Shown piece after piece: positions 7,931-16,852 of a DNA stretch of 64,000 nt; the stretch's first letter is position 1; each line of letters opens with the position of its first letter. The DNA comes from Bacillus sp. F19. Its GTDB lineage: Bacteria; Bacillota; Bacilli; Bacillales; Bacillaceae. Under the pieces are notes generated by a model. It did not search any database and was not told the origin of the DNA. It saw only the letters and a list, made by a program, of their open reading frames with translations. The stretch spans positions 3,250,001 through 3,314,000 of the forward strand of contig CP085710.1 in assembly GCA_023823795.1 (NCBI GenBank). The letters run 5' to 3'. The position numbers and the translations under genes are program-made.

Positions 7931-8365
7931 TTATTTATTAGCTTCAAATGCATTTAATAAATTTTCCATGATATGTTCAATTGAGCTGCCTTCAATTTCG
8001 TGACGAGGAATAAAGTGAACCACATCTTTTCCATTAAGAAGTGCCATAGAAGGAGATGAAGGTTCATAGCCTTCAAAGTACTCTCTCATCGCAGCTGTAG
8101 CATCTTTATCCTGTCCAGCGAAAACTGTCACCAGATTATCTGGTGCATGCTCTGCCTGCATAACAGCCTGAGTGGCAGCCGGTCTTGCAAGTCCTGCTGC
8201 ACAACCGCAGACAGAATTCACAACAACCAATGTCGTACCTTCAGCACGTTCCATAAATGCTTTTACATCTTCATCCGTTGTTAATTCGTTAAACCCTGCG
8301 TTCGAAAGCTCAGCGCGCATTGGCTTCACCATTTGACGCATATATTCTTCATATGCCATTGACAT
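7931..8365 (-). CDS. brxA: Bacilliredoxin BrxA (YphP)
   Basis: Thioredoxin-fold protein of 144 aa that removes bacillithiol from S-bacillithiolated proteins. The active-site CGC lies at residues 53-55 in VVVNSVCGCAAGLARP, and the FAGQDKDATAAMREYF and SPSMALLNGKDVVHFIPRHEIEG blocks are typical of the BrxA/BrxB family. Two ATG codons are available; AGGAGGA lies six bases before the one at 8365 and directly abuts the one at 8371, so the shorter form is chosen. It is monocistronic with its own terminator. Confidence 0.95.
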   Translation of the reverse strand: MSMAYEEYMRQMVKPMRAELSNAGFNELTTDEDVKAFMERAEGTTLVVVNSVCGCAAGLARPAATQAVMQAEHAPDNLVTVFAGQDKDATAAMREYFEGYEPSSPSMALLNGKDVVHFIPRHEIEGSSIEHIMENLLNAFEANK

Positions 8366-8437
8366 AATCATTCCTCCTAAACCTTCGCGTGTAGTAAAAG
8401 AATACTACAGGAGGAATGACAATTCAACAAACGAGCC

Positions 8438-10150
8438 TCAGTGTGTTTTCTGCGGTTCCTTAACATCTTCAAATGCATCTGTAACTGCACCCTGCGAAGC
8501 ACATGAAACAGTTCTTGCATATTTTCCTAATACTCCGCGCTTTCTAAGCGGCGGAGCAGACCAAGTAAGTCTTCTTTCTGCTAATTCTTCATCAGAAACA
8601 TGGAGACGAAGCTCACGCTTATCACTATCAACCGTAATTAAGTCGCCTGACTTCACAAGAGCGATCGGTCCGCCTACTTGAGCTTCAGGAGTGATGTGGC
8701 CTACAACAAGGCCATGAGTGCCTCCAGAGAAGCGGCCATCTGTTAGAAGAGCAACACTCTCTCCTAACCCTTTCCCTACAATGATAGAGGAAAGAGACAG
8801 CATCTCAGGCATTCCAGGACCGCCCTTTGGCCCTTCGTAGCGAATAATCAGAACGTCGCCTGCAACTACTTCATTTGTTAATACTGCTTCTGTTGCTTCC
8901 TCTTCTGTATCAAATACTTTTGCTGGACCTGTCATTTTCGTTACTTTTAGGCCAGAAACCTTGGCAACTGCTCCGCTTGGAGATAAATTCCCCTTTAAAA
9001 TAACAAGCGGGCCATCTTTCCTCAATGCCTGCTCAAGGGGATAAATGACTTTTTGACCCTCTCTCAGGCCTTCCTGCTCACTAAGATTTTCTGCAATTGT
9101 TTTTCCTGTTACCGTTAAACAATCTCCATGAATCAAGCCATGCTCAAGCAAAAGCTTCATAACAGCAGGCACACCGCCCGCTTCGTGCAGATCCTGCATC
9201 ACGTATTTTCCGCTTGGTTTTAGATCGGCGATGTGAGGAACGGTTCTTTGGATGCGCTCAAAATCCTCAAGAGATAGATCTACATCAATGGAATGGGCAA
9301 TCGCCATTAGATGAAGAATGGCATTTGTAGATCCTCCGAGAGCCATAACAACTGTGATGGCATTTTCAAATGCTTTTTTAGTCATAATATCTTTTGGATA
9401 AATGTCTTGTTCAAGCATGCGATAAACAGCCTGGCCTGCTTCATAGCAATCATTTTCTTTAAATTCTGATTCAGCAGGATTAGATGAGCTGCCAGGGAGG
9501 CTCATTCCCATTGCTTCAATAGCTGATGCCATCGTATTTGCTGTATACATTCCTCCGCAGGAACCCGCACCAGGACAGGCATGGCATTCAATCTGATGCA
9601 ATCCGTCGCTGTCAATATCACCGTTATTAAATTTCCCTACCCCTTCAAATGCAGAAACGATATCAATGTCTTTGTCGTTTAATCTTCCAGGTTTAATCGT
9701 TCCGCCGTATACAAAAACAGCCGGAACCTCGGCACGCGCAATTGCGATCATACAGCCCGGCATGTTTTTATCACAGCCCCCGATTGCAACAAAGGCATCT
9801 AAATTCTCAGCTCCGACAACTGTTTCAATCGAGTCTGCAATGACTTCGCGGCTTGGAAGAGAGTAGCGCATGCCCTCTGTTCCCATTGAGATACCGTCAG
9901 AAACAGTAATTGTGCCGAAAATAAGTGCTGCACCGCCAGCTGAACTGGCACCTTTTTTAGACAGCTCTGCAAGCTTATCAATATGTATATTGCAAGGAGT
10001 GACTTCGCTCCACGTAGAGGCAATGCCGATCATCGGCTTTTGAAAGTCCTCATCCTTAAGTCCTACCGCACGAAGCATGGCACGGTTTGGCATTCGTTTC
10101 ATATCATCGCTGATTACTTTACTTTTAATTCTAAGATCTTTTTTGCTCAC
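8438..10150 (-). CDS. ilvD: Dihydroxy-acid dehydratase
   Basis: Dehydrates 2,3-dihydroxy-isovalerate and -methylvalerate in valine and isoleucine synthesis. The iron-sulfur ligands are Cys53 (VTPCN), Cys126 ([10 protein letters not shown]) and Cys198 (CPGAGSCGG); [22 protein letters not shown] and [11 protein letters not shown] are intact. The N-terminal [15 protein letters not shown] and [15 protein letters not shown] belong to a different IlvD subfamily from the B. subtilis enzyme, which I recall having NSYIDIVPGH and NTIGVDDGIAMGH at the same places. GTG at 10150 follows GGGGTGA at proper spacing; GTG at 10159 is also possible. A good SigA promoter lies upstream. Confidence 0.95.
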   Translation of the reverse strand: MSKKDLRIKSKVISDDMKRMPNRAMLRAVGLKDEDFQKPMIGIASTWSEVTPCNIHIDKLAELSKKGASSAGGAALIFGTITVSDGISMGTEGMRYSLPSREVIADSIETVVGAENLDAFVAIGGCDKNMPGCMIAIARAEVPAVFVYGGTIKPGRLNDKDIDIVSAFEGVGKFNNGDIDSDGLHQIECHACPGAGSCGGMYTANTMASAIEAMGMSLPGSSSNPAESEFKENDCYEAGQAVYRMLEQDIYPKDIMTKKAFENAITVVMALGGSTNAILHLMAIAHSIDVDLSLEDFERIQRTVPHIADLKPSGKYVMQDLHEAGGVPAVMKLLLEHGLIHGDCLTVTGKTIAENLSEQEGLREGQKVIYPLEQALRKDGPLVILKGNLSPSGAVAKVSGLKVTKMTGPAKVFDTEEEATEAVLTNEVVAGDVLIIRYEGPKGGPGMPEMLSLSSIIVGKGLGESVALLTDGRFSGGTHGLVVGHITPEAQVGGPIALVKSGDLITVDSDKRELRLHVSDEELAERRLTWSAPPLRKRGVLGKYARTVSCASQGAVTDAFEDVKEPQKTH

Positions 10151-10183
10151 TTTCTTCACCCCGTTAAATTTGTATTGTTATAT

Positions 10184-10212
10184 ACTATAGTCCGAATTCT
10201 TTAGTATTTCAA
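10184..10212 (-). promoter_or_regulatory. SigA-type promoter of ilvD
   Basis: Minus strand: TTGAAA (10207-10212), 17-base spacer, TATAGT (10184-10189). No T-box leader or clear CodY box was seen in the short leader. Confidence 0.7.
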
Positions 10213-10302
10213 CAATATTCGCATAATTTACAAAAATAATATGTTAAGAAAGCAAAATTCAGCATGAATTGTAAATCTGCTCCTTCATCAAGCCTCCTTG
10301 AC

Positions 10303-10347
10303 AGAAAAAAAAGCGACCTCTGTTTAAGGTTTACAGAGGTACGCTTC
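10303..10347 (-). terminator. Terminator of the methionine aminopeptidase gene
   Basis: AAGCGTACCTCTGT pairs with ACAGAGGTCGCTT, then a long T run on the minus strand. Confidence 0.85.
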
Positions 10348-10358
10348 ATTCCTAGACC

Positions 10359-11105
10359 TTATTGTTCTGTTAAAATAAACGGGCCGTTTTTTGTAATCGC
10401 AACAGTGTGTTCATACTGAGCAGACAATTTCCCATCGACTGTCCGTGCCGTCCAGCCGTTATCATCCATTTTAGAATACCATGTGCCTGCGTTTAACATT
10501 GGCTCTATTGTAATGACCATCCCTTCTCTCAGCCTTAGCCACTTGCCTGGTTTGCCATAATGAAGCACGGTCGGCTCCTCATGCATCGTTTTCCCGATGC
10601 CATGACCTGTAAAGTCTCGTACGACAGAAAAAGATTCACCTTCTGCGTAAGACTGAATCGCATGGCCGATGTCACCGAGGCGATTGCCGATGACAGCCTG
10701 CTCAATCCCTTTATACATGGCTGTTTTAGTAACATCCATTAACTTTTGCGCTTCTTCTGATATAATGCCTGCAGAATGTGTCCAGCCAGAATCAGCCAAT
10801 GCTCCATTTAAATTAACGACGAAATCGATTGTGACAATATCACCGTTTTTCAATGGTTTTTTACTGGGAAATCCATGACAGATTTCATCATTTACAGAAG
10901 CACAAGTTGCATATTCATACCCTTTATAGCCTTTTTGTTCTGCTGTTGCTCCATGTTTTTTTAGATAGTCATCTACGAAAGCGTCAATTTCAAGTGTCGT
11001 GACACCTGGCTTAATTAACTTAGCCACTTCTTTATGACATGAAGCGAGCAGTTTGCCTGCCTCATGCATTTTGTTAATTTCTCTTTCGCTTTTTAATATA
11101 ATCAT
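10359..11105 (-). CDS. map: Type I methionine aminopeptidase
   Basis: Removes N-terminal methionine from new proteins. 248 aa, with the five dinuclear metal ligands in order: the Asp of TIDFVVNLNG, the Asp of ADSGWT, the His of GHGIGKTMHEEP, the Glu of ITIEPML and the Glu of YEHTVAIT. The cytosolic genome copy in Bacillus normally lies in the ribosomal-protein cluster, so this stand-alone gene is probably a second, paralogous enzyme. The extra KMDDNGWTARTVDG loop is normal for type I. GAGGAGA lies upstream of the ATG. Confidence 0.93.
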   Translation of the reverse strand: MIILKSEREINKMHEAGKLLASCHKEVAKLIKPGVTTLEIDAFVDDYLKKHGATAEQKGYKGYEYATCASVNDEICHGFPSKKPLKNGDIVTIDFVVNLNGALADSGWTHSAGIISEEAQKLMDVTKTAMYKGIEQAVIGNRLGDIGHAIQSYAEGESFSVVRDFTGHGIGKTMHEEPTVLHYGKPGKWLRLREGMVITIEPMLNAGTWYSKMDDNGWTARTVDGKLSAQYEHTVAITKNGPFILTEQ

Positions 11106-11128
11106 TAATTTTATCTCCTCTTTTGCCC

Positions 11129-11860
11129 CTAATCTTCCAGTTTTCTTGATGTTGCTTTTATGATAAGAAAATGAGGGTTCGTCATGACATATTCATAGTT
11201 CGCTGGATGATTTTTCTTAAAGCTCTCTGTACCCCTTGGTTCAAACAGTTCATCTATAACAAAAAAACGGCTTGTTTCGGTTACAATTTTCTCCATCGGT
11301 TTTCGGTAAAAGCTGACCTCAAAAGTTGAACCCGCTTTCTCCCAAGTGTCATGAAGCAGCACTTCTTCAAAGTAGTTTTCACAATTAAAAAGTTTAAAAT
11401 CCATAAATGGATGATGCGTGGAAAAAACAAGCCGGCCTTTTGGCTTCAGCACTCTGCTGAACTCTTTAAAAATAGGAAACCAGTCTTTACAGTAATGCAA
11501 AGTGAGTGAACTGAAAATCATATCAAAAGAATGATTTTCAAATGGAAGAGGCTGATTTAAATCATGACAAATAATACGGGCCGCGCCTCCTGTTCTCCGT
11601 CTTGCAGCCTTCGCCATTTCCGGGCTGATATCTATAGCTGTTACGTCAGCGCCTTTTTCAAGAAACGTTTTTGTATACCAGCCTGCTGAACAGCCGGCAT
11701 CGAGGATAGCCAAGCCTTCCAGTTGTTCTGGAATCATGCTCAGCATCGCAGGTCGTTCGTAATCCGTATTGTATGGGCTGTCTTGATCTACTTGCCGTTC
11801 ATAAATACCGGCTAATTTATCAAATGCATCCTTAGGGGAATGTGTCATCCGCTCATCCAT
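11129..11860 (-). CDS. Class I SAM-dependent methyltransferase
   Basis: Methyltransferase fold with motif I LDAGCSAGWYTKTF, acidic ribose-binding DISPEMAKAARR, and the DMIFSSLTLHYCKDW / GRLVFSTHHPFMDF core, as in the UbiE/Methyltransf_11 group. The substrate cannot be read from sequence. The open frame extends to an ATG at 11890 with no ribosome site; GGAAAAAGG precedes the ATG at 11860, which I use, and ATG 11848 is also possible. It lies immediately upstream of the aminopeptidase gene. Confidence 0.85.
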   Translation of the reverse strand: MDERMTHSPKDAFDKLAGIYERQVDQDSPYNTDYERPAMLSMIPEQLEGLAILDAGCSAGWYTKTFLEKGADVTAIDISPEMAKAARRRTGGAARIICHDLNQPLPFENHSFDMIFSSLTLHYCKDWFPIFKEFSRVLKPKGRLVFSTHHPFMDFKLFNCENYFEEVLLHDTWEKAGSTFEVSFYRKPMEKIVTETSRFFVIDELFEPRGTESFKKNHPANYEYVMTNPHFLIIKATSRKLED

Positions 11861-11949
11861 CCTTTTTCCAAAATTAGTGCCTGCGTACATAATGCATGGT
11901 ATTCATTCAGGTATTAAGTTTCATATCATGCTCTTTTCAAAGAAAAAAA

Positions 11950-12146
11950 GCTGCTTCTTTACATAACAGCAACAAGAATATTACCCGATTTATAGTTTTG
12001 GCACCATACGGCTCTATGATTACCCGATTTCTGGATTTGAGCTGGTTTAGGGCCTCATACAGGCCCCTAGAACCCATGTATTTCCGCTACCCCGAAGCAT
12101 CATGCGACCTTTTAGGTTGCTTAAAGAGCCTTTTTCACTCACAAAA
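11950..12146. ncRNA. Structured non-coding region, possible small RNA
   Basis: About 290 bases between two minus-strand genes, without a convincing coding frame. It contains two hairpins (GGGCC/GGCCC extended at 12044-12075, and GCGACCT/AGGTTGC at 12104-12120) and a 12-bp direct repeat ATTACCCGATTT at 11980-11991 and 12019-12030. On the plus strand the C-rich repeats resemble anti-ribosome-site seeds and the transcript would end at the hairpin at 12147. On the minus strand a GCTG/CAGC hairpin plus seven T ends near 11945. Strand and identity are unresolved, and I could not match it to a known RNA family. Confidence 0.3.
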
Positions 12147-12182
12147 AGACTAAATCATTTTAGCTGATTTAGTCTTTTTTTC
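12147..12182. terminator. Bidirectional terminator downstream of ypgR
   Basis: AGACTAAATCA pairs with TGATTTAGTCT, with A and T runs on both sides. Confidence 0.85.
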
Positions 12183-12185
12183 TAA

Positions 12186-13313
12186 TTACTTTCTGCTTTC
12201 CGTCATTTGCTTCCAGACAGAGCCTTTCGCTTCTTCTCCGCCTTCAATTCGTTCTATCGCCATTTTGATTTGAAGGCTGACTTCAAATTCAGGGTCATTT
12301 TCAGCTTGTTTTAAGGCTTCCAGAGCACTTTTATCGCCTACCTCATATAAAAACATGGCCGCTCTCCATCTGACAAGCTTGTTTTTATCCTTTAAGGCAA
12401 GCATCATTTCCTGCATGGCACTTGGGTCACCAATGTCTGAGAGACAATCTCCCGCTGTTCTGCGGACCGTTACGGATTTATCTTTCAATGCTTTGTAAAG
12501 GTAAGGAAGAACAGCTGGTTCTTCAATCATTCCTAAATAGACAGCAGCAAGTCTGCGTATGGACGCTTTCTCGTCATTCAGCGCTTTGTCTAAAACGGGC
12601 AAATCACTTTCTTTCGGGTTCATCTGCTCCAGATGCGCATACCGGACAGTCCAATCGGGTTCATCAAGCATATTCATGGTAACTTCATACGATTTGCGGG
12701 CAGGAACCTGTTCTGCTTTATCTTTTTGCAGTAGTGCTTCTGTCATTTTTGTTAACCGTTCATCGCTGTGCGCAGCCTGAAGCTCTTCAACAACATCCTT
12801 GCCGATTTCATCAAAATCTCCGTATCTGACGCCTTGTTCTTTCCACTTTCTTTCAAGAACGACGTTATCTGCATTTTGCTGTGCCTGTAAAACGGCTTTT
12901 TGAAAGCGTTCCGGCAATCCGAATCTTTTTTCAGTCTCCCCGTCCGAAAGCTTCACCTGCATTGGGATTCCGCTGAACATTTGAATGTGCACATTCACTT
13001 CTCCAAAATGTTCGTTGATTTGAGGTTTGTTTTCTGCTCCCGCTTCAACACTTTCACCAAAGGCAGCGCGGACTTTGGGGAGAATTTCCTTCCAGTCAAA
13101 TTTCGCATTGCGCTCTACAGCGAGGAAATCTGCAACATGATAAACACCTTTTACACCTTCAACTTTCAGGATTTCCTGTATGACTTGAGGCGCTCCTTCT
13201 GCAGTTTCTTTTTTATAATTATTGCTTTTTCCGCCTGGCAGCTCTTCGTCTAAAATAACTTTCATCGTATTTGGACTTGGAGTCGGTTCAATCGATTTGA
13301 TATTCAAAGCCAT
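12186..13313 (-). CDS. ypgR: YpgR: Nfu N-terminal-type domain plus HEAT repeats (CvfC-like)
   Basis: 375 aa. Residues 1-90 match the Nfu/NifU N-terminal-like scaffold domain (EPTPSPNTMKVILDE...GVKGVYHVADFLAVERN), and residues about 210-350 form PBS-lyase/HEAT-like repeats (e.g. ASIRRLAAVYLGMIEEPAVL, VTVRRTAGDCLSDIGDPSAM, KLVRWRAAMFLYEVGDKSAL). Staphylococcal homologues are known as conserved virulence factor C. There is no CxxC cluster site, so it is likely a protein-binding adaptor rather than an iron-sulfur donor. It lies upstream of the predicted RNA region and downstream of ypgQ. Confidence 0.88.
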   Translation of the reverse strand: MALNIKSIEPTPSPNTMKVILDEELPGGKSNNYKKETAEGAPQVIQEILKVEGVKGVYHVADFLAVERNAKFDWKEILPKVRAAFGESVEAGAENKPQINEHFGEVNVHIQMFSGIPMQVKLSDGETEKRFGLPERFQKAVLQAQQNADNVVLERKWKEQGVRYGDFDEIGKDVVEELQAAHSDERLTKMTEALLQKDKAEQVPARKSYEVTMNMLDEPDWTVRYAHLEQMNPKESDLPVLDKALNDEKASIRRLAAVYLGMIEEPAVLPYLYKALKDKSVTVRRTAGDCLSDIGDPSAMQEMMLALKDKNKLVRWRAAMFLYEVGDKSALEALKQAENDPEFEVSLQIKMAIERIEGGEEAKGSVWKQMTESRK

Positions 13314-13385
13314 GTCACTCCCTGTTTAATCTCTGCAATCATTCTAACATAGCAAAAAGAGTTCATGCCATTTACAGAACCCGGC

Positions 13386-14036
13386 TTATAACCCTCTGTT
13401 CGGTCCTTCCCATTCAAGAAAAAATTGAGACAAGTAGTCGACCATAAACTGGTGACGCTGCAGCGCGAGCATTTTGCCTTCTTCCGTATTCATTAAATCC
13501 TTTAGCTTCAGCAGTTTTTCATAGAAATGATTGATTGATGTTGATTTAATTGTACGGTATTCTTCGTAGGTCATGCTGTTACGTGCTGGAATTGCAGGAT
13601 CATAGATTAGATTTCCTTTTGAACCTCCGTAAGAGAAGACTCTGGCTATGCCAATTGCGCCCATCGCATCCAGCCTGTCTGCATCCTGGACAATCTGTGC
13701 TTCTATTGAAGAAACCGCTCTCCTTTTTCCGCCTTTAAAAGAAATGGTTGAAATAATGGTCAGAACTTCCTGAATCGAATCAGGATCGAGTCCTTCTTCT
13801 CTCAAGAGATTTGCAACCTCATCCGTTTTCATCCGGATGTCATCACTCAGTTTGTCGTCGATTAAATCATGCAATAAAGCGGATAGTTCGATAATCCTTA
13901 AATCACACGAGTATTTTTTTGCAAGGTTTAGAGCCGTTCTGCGGACTCTGTCAATATGGAGCCAATCGTGCCCCGTCCCCTCTGTTTCAAGGCGGGCTTT
14001 AACAAACTTTTCTACATTTTCTGCTATTTGTTTCAC
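13386..14036 (-). CDS. ypgQ: HD-domain phosphohydrolase YpgQ
   Basis: 216 aa, all one HD domain. Metal ligands: His of HDWLHIDRVRR (about 23), His-Asp of LLHDLIDD (about 53-54), and the Asp of IVQDADRLDAMGAIGIARVF (about 118). B. subtilis YpgQ is reported to be a Mn-dependent pyrophosphohydrolase acting on dNTPs and other nucleotides; the same activity is inferred. A GTG start follows AGGAAG by eight bases. Eleven bases separate it from degV upstream. Confidence 0.9.
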   Translation of the reverse strand: MKQIAENVEKFVKARLETEGTGHDWLHIDRVRRTALNLAKKYSCDLRIIELSALLHDLIDDKLSDDIRMKTDEVANLLREEGLDPDSIQEVLTIISTISFKGGKRRAVSSIEAQIVQDADRLDAMGAIGIARVFSYGGSKGNLIYDPAIPARNSMTYEEYRTIKSTSINHFYEKLLKLKDLMNTEEGKMLALQRHQFMVDYLSQFFLEWEGPNRGL

Positions 14037-14047
14037 ATTGACACTTC

Positions 14048-14893
14048 CTATTCTTCAAACCATGTCACGCCCACGACATCCTCTCCTGTATGAACTCCAA
14101 TTGTTGTACAGAGCGGAACAAGTTTGATATGGATGTCAGGAAACTCTTTTTGAAGGACTTCATACAGTTTAGAAGACTTGCCGAGTTTGGAGCTGAATAA
14201 AACTGCTATTTCATGAATGGCGTGATTTTGATTTCCTTCTTTAATTAGATTGATAATATACTGAAACCCTTTTTTCTCTGATCTTACTTTTTCTGCTGTG
14301 GAGAGCTTGCCTGATTCCACGCGGATGATTGGCTGTATGTTTAATAGACTTCCCAGATAATATTGTGTCCCTGACATTCTGCCGCTCTTATGGAGCCTTG
14401 TTAAATCGCCGATCAGGACATATGTGCGGTGATTTTCACGGAGTGTTTTAAGCTTTGATGCAATATCATCCGGTTCAAGCCCGGATTCATGCATTTTTAC
14501 CGCTGCCTTAATCAGCCTTGTCAAAGGCTCTGATAATGTCAGAGAATCGACAACAGTTACAGGAATGTCTACTTCAGCAGCAGCCTGTACAGCAGAAGTA
14601 TATGTACCGCTAAGCAAACTGGATAAGTGGATAGAAACTATTTCATCATAGTCCTCTGCAAGCTTAGTATACAGCTCGACAAATGCACCTGGAGGCGGCT
14701 GTGAGGTAGTAATGGCATTAGATGAATCTTTTAATAGGACATATAGATCATCAGCCTGAAGATTCACTCCGTCAAGATATTCTTCATCATTTATGCAGAT
14801 CACCATCGGCACCCAGAAGACGTCTGGATGATCTTTCAGCTCTGCATCTATGCTTGCGGTGCTGTCAGTTACCCATGCAATTTTTCTCCTCAT
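14048..14893 (-). CDS. DegV family fatty-acid-binding protein
   Basis: 281 aa, with the DegV hallmarks: N-terminal WVTDSTASI, the TSQPPPGAF loop (about 88-96) and SIHLSSLLSGTYTSAVQAA (about 110-128), then the C-terminal subdomain with HKSGRMSGTQYYLGSLLNIQPI. Family members bind a fatty acid and, in other Firmicutes (FakB), present it to the kinase FakA. FakB function is inferred from family only. Probably co-transcribed with ypgQ. Confidence 0.9.
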   Translation of the reverse strand: MRRKIAWVTDSTASIDAELKDHPDVFWVPMVICINDEEYLDGVNLQADDLYVLLKDSSNAITTSQPPPGAFVELYTKLAEDYDEIVSIHLSSLLSGTYTSAVQAAAEVDIPVTVVDSLTLSEPLTRLIKAAVKMHESGLEPDDIASKLKTLRENHRTYVLIGDLTRLHKSGRMSGTQYYLGSLLNIQPIIRVESGKLSTAEKVRSEKKGFQYIINLIKEGNQNHAIHEIAVLFSSKLGKSSKLYEVLQKEFPDIHIKLVPLCTTIGVHTGEDVVGVTWFEE

Positions 14894-14954
14894 ATATGAC
14901 TACCCCTTTGTTTAGTATTCAAACTATCCCTATCCTTTTATTAAGCATCCGCAA

Positions 14955-15818
14955 TTAAGAATCCTCTTTTAAAACTGTATTTAATTTTGGAAATAATGTC
15001 AGCGCGTTCTTATAAAAAAAGTTTTCGTGATGCTCCTCAGGAATTATTTCCTTATACAAATCTATAAACGGCTTGACGCCAATTAATGGCCAGTCCGTAC
15101 CGAATATAAGCTTTTCATAGTGTTCACAATATGATAAGGCATGCATCAGATGATCAAAAAACCTTGTTTTCTTTTTATCTGAAATGTCCTTTTCTGTGCC
15201 GACAATCAGTCCGGACAAATCTGCAAACATATTATCATTTTTATTGACAACTTCTGCTCCGTCCAGCACCCACGGATCTCCCAAATGCGCCATCATAAAC
15301 TGGATATCGCGGTTTTCGACTGCCACTTCATCAAGTGTAAGCGGATGACTGTATTTTAAAAGTCCGCGTTCTGAGTATGTATCTCCCGTGTGAAAGACAA
15401 CTGGAAGCCGGTACGCTTTTGCAAGCTCATATACAGGTCCATAAACTTTGTCATAGGCGTAATAGGGATAATATCCTAAATAGATTTTAATTCCCGCAGT
15501 CTGCGGATCCTGAAGCGATTTTTCAAGCAATACCAGGTTCTGATCATTCAATTTATTTGGATTTATACCCGGACAATAAAAAAACTCTTTTGGAACCGGC
15601 CCATCGAGATCAATTCCCATTGGCGTTTTTGCATCGGGATCAGGAAAACCCCCAGGTTTTGTTTCTGTTACACCCATGGCTACTGCAGCGACAACACCCT
15701 CTTCTTCATATTCTTTTTGCAGGCCGGCAATCGAGTAGTCGACAAATGATAATGTCTCAGCCGTTTGCTTAAAACTTTGGATATTTGAGATATGCATATG
15801 AGCATCAATGATTTTCAT
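14955..15818 (-). CDS. Amidohydrolase family TIM-barrel metalloenzyme
   Basis: 287 aa. Metal-binding residues: HMH of IDAHMHISN (residues 6-8), His of VVFHTGDTYSERG, His of MMAHLGDPWVLDG, and Asp of LIFGTDWPL near 243. This is the amidohydrolase-2 (ACMSD-like) pattern with an unassigned substrate. The start has an AGGAGG site eight bases upstream. It lies between degV and the glutathione peroxidase gene on the same strand. Confidence 0.85.
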   Translation of the reverse strand: MKIIDAHMHISNIQSFKQTAETLSFVDYSIAGLQKEYEEEGVVAAVAMGVTETKPGGFPDPDAKTPMGIDLDGPVPKEFFYCPGINPNKLNDQNLVLLEKSLQDPQTAGIKIYLGYYPYYAYDKVYGPVYELAKAYRLPVVFHTGDTYSERGLLKYSHPLTLDEVAVENRDIQFMMAHLGDPWVLDGAEVVNKNDNMFADLSGLIVGTEKDISDKKKTRFFDHLMHALSYCEHYEKLIFGTDWPLIGVKPFIDLYKEIIPEEHHENFFYKNALTLFPKLNTVLKEDS

Positions 15819-15845
15819 GAAAAATCCTCCTGAGCAAAAGATATA

Positions 15846-15874
15846 AGAAAAGAAGCCGATTGCTCAGGCTTCTT
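15846..15874 (-). terminator. Terminator overlapping the end of bsaA
   Basis: GAAGCC-TGAGCAATC-GGCTTC then TTTTCTT on the minus strand; the first arm covers the last bsaA codons. Confidence 0.6.
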
Positions 15875-16352
15875 CTTTTAACAATTGTTGAATTTTCTCT
15901 TCCATTTCCTTAGGATCCGTATTAGGCGAAAACCTTTCGACTGCTTTTCCATGTCGATCTAAGAGAAATTTCGTAAAGTTCCACTTCACAGCTTTTGAAC
16001 CTAAAAGTCCAGGCGCTTCTTTTGTTAAATGTGTAAAAAGAGGATGTGCATCAGAGCCATTTACATCAACTTTTGCAAACATTGGAAAGGTTACACCGTA
16101 ATTCAATTGGCAAAAGCTTTTGATTTCTTCTTCGTCTCCCGGCTCCTGGCTCATAAACTGATTGCACGGAAAGCCAAGGATTTCAAGCCCCTTGGATTGA
16201 TAGCGTTCATAAAGCTCCTGCAGCGCCTTATATTGCGGAGTGAAGCCGCATTTGCTGGCTGTGTTTACAATTACAAGAACCTTGCCTTTATAAATACTCA
16301 TAGATTGTTCTTCACCGTTAATGGTTTTAATTTTTATTTCAAATATACTCAT
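15864..16352 (-). CDS. bsaA: Glutathione peroxidase-like thiol peroxidase BsaA
   Basis: 162 aa, Gpx family with catalytic Cys35 in [15 protein letters not shown]. The tetrad partners are the Gln of [14 protein letters not shown] and the Trp-Asn of [14 protein letters not shown]. Bacterial members without selenocysteine usually take electrons from thioredoxin. The FPCNQF cysteine is the usual resolving position. ATG 16352 is preferred over the adjacent GTG (16355) by the spacing from AAGGAG. The upstream gene's TGA overlaps this start. Confidence 0.93.
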   Translation of the reverse strand: MSIFEIKIKTINGEEQSMSIYKGKVLVIVNTASKCGFTPQYKALQELYERYQSKGLEILGFPCNQFMSQEPGDEEEIKSFCQLNYGVTFPMFAKVDVNGSDAHPLFTHLTKEAPGLLGSKAVKWNFTKFLLDRHGKAVERFSPNTDPKEMEEKIQQLLKEEA

Positions 16353-16852
16353 CACTTTGCTCCTTCTTTTACTTTTTCGAGAGTATCGATGGCATGATCA
16401 GTCATAGTAATTAAGTCATCTACTTGTTCTTCTCCTATAAGCCGGTTGAAATGCACTTTAAATGAATGGTGATAGTGCTCAAAAGGAACTTTGTATGAAA
16501 TCTGATGGGTAATTGAATAAACACCCCAAAGCTCTTCAACTATAGATTTGATAGGAGTTTCAGCAGATGATGAACATGCTTGGAAGGTTAAGATAACTTC
16601 ACACTCCGGAACAGCACTTGTTTTTAATAGTTCTCCGGATAATTGAGATAGGCTCATTGATAACTGAAATTCAGCGGAAACCGTTTTATTTCCTTCTTTT
16701 AACTGAAACGTATTTTGATAGCATCTTGACATGGCTGCAAGATCCACTAGGTCTTTACGGCCGATTACGGTTATGACACCGCCAAGATCTGCGTCGTAAA
16801 TAGCCCCTTCTAGTACAACCTTCAAATTATCAAAAGCAGTCGGATCAAACAT
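16352..16852 (-). CDS. Unrecognised 166-aa cytosolic protein
   Basis: 166 aa, no signal or membrane segment, mixed alpha/beta composition. It overlaps both neighbours by a few bases: TAATG with the fhs stop and TGATG with bsaA, so it is translated as part of an fhs-orf-bsaA operon. Notable segments are [18 protein letters not shown] and [20 protein letters not shown]. No family recognised. Confidence 0.8.
   Translation of the reverse strand: MFDPTAFDNLKVVLEGAIYDADLGGVITVIGRKDLVDLAAMSRCYQNTFQLKEGNKTVSAEFQLSMSLSQLSGELLKTSAVPECEVILTFQACSSSAETPIKSIVEELWGVYSITHQISYKVPFEHYHHSFKVHFNRLIGEEQVDDLITMTDHAIDTLEKVKEGAK

Noticed and set aside
11896-12153. 85-aa plus-strand open frame between the methyltransferase gene and ypgR
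   Set aside because: No ribosome site, odd composition, and the stretch is dominated by hairpins and a direct repeat; treated as a possible RNA instead.
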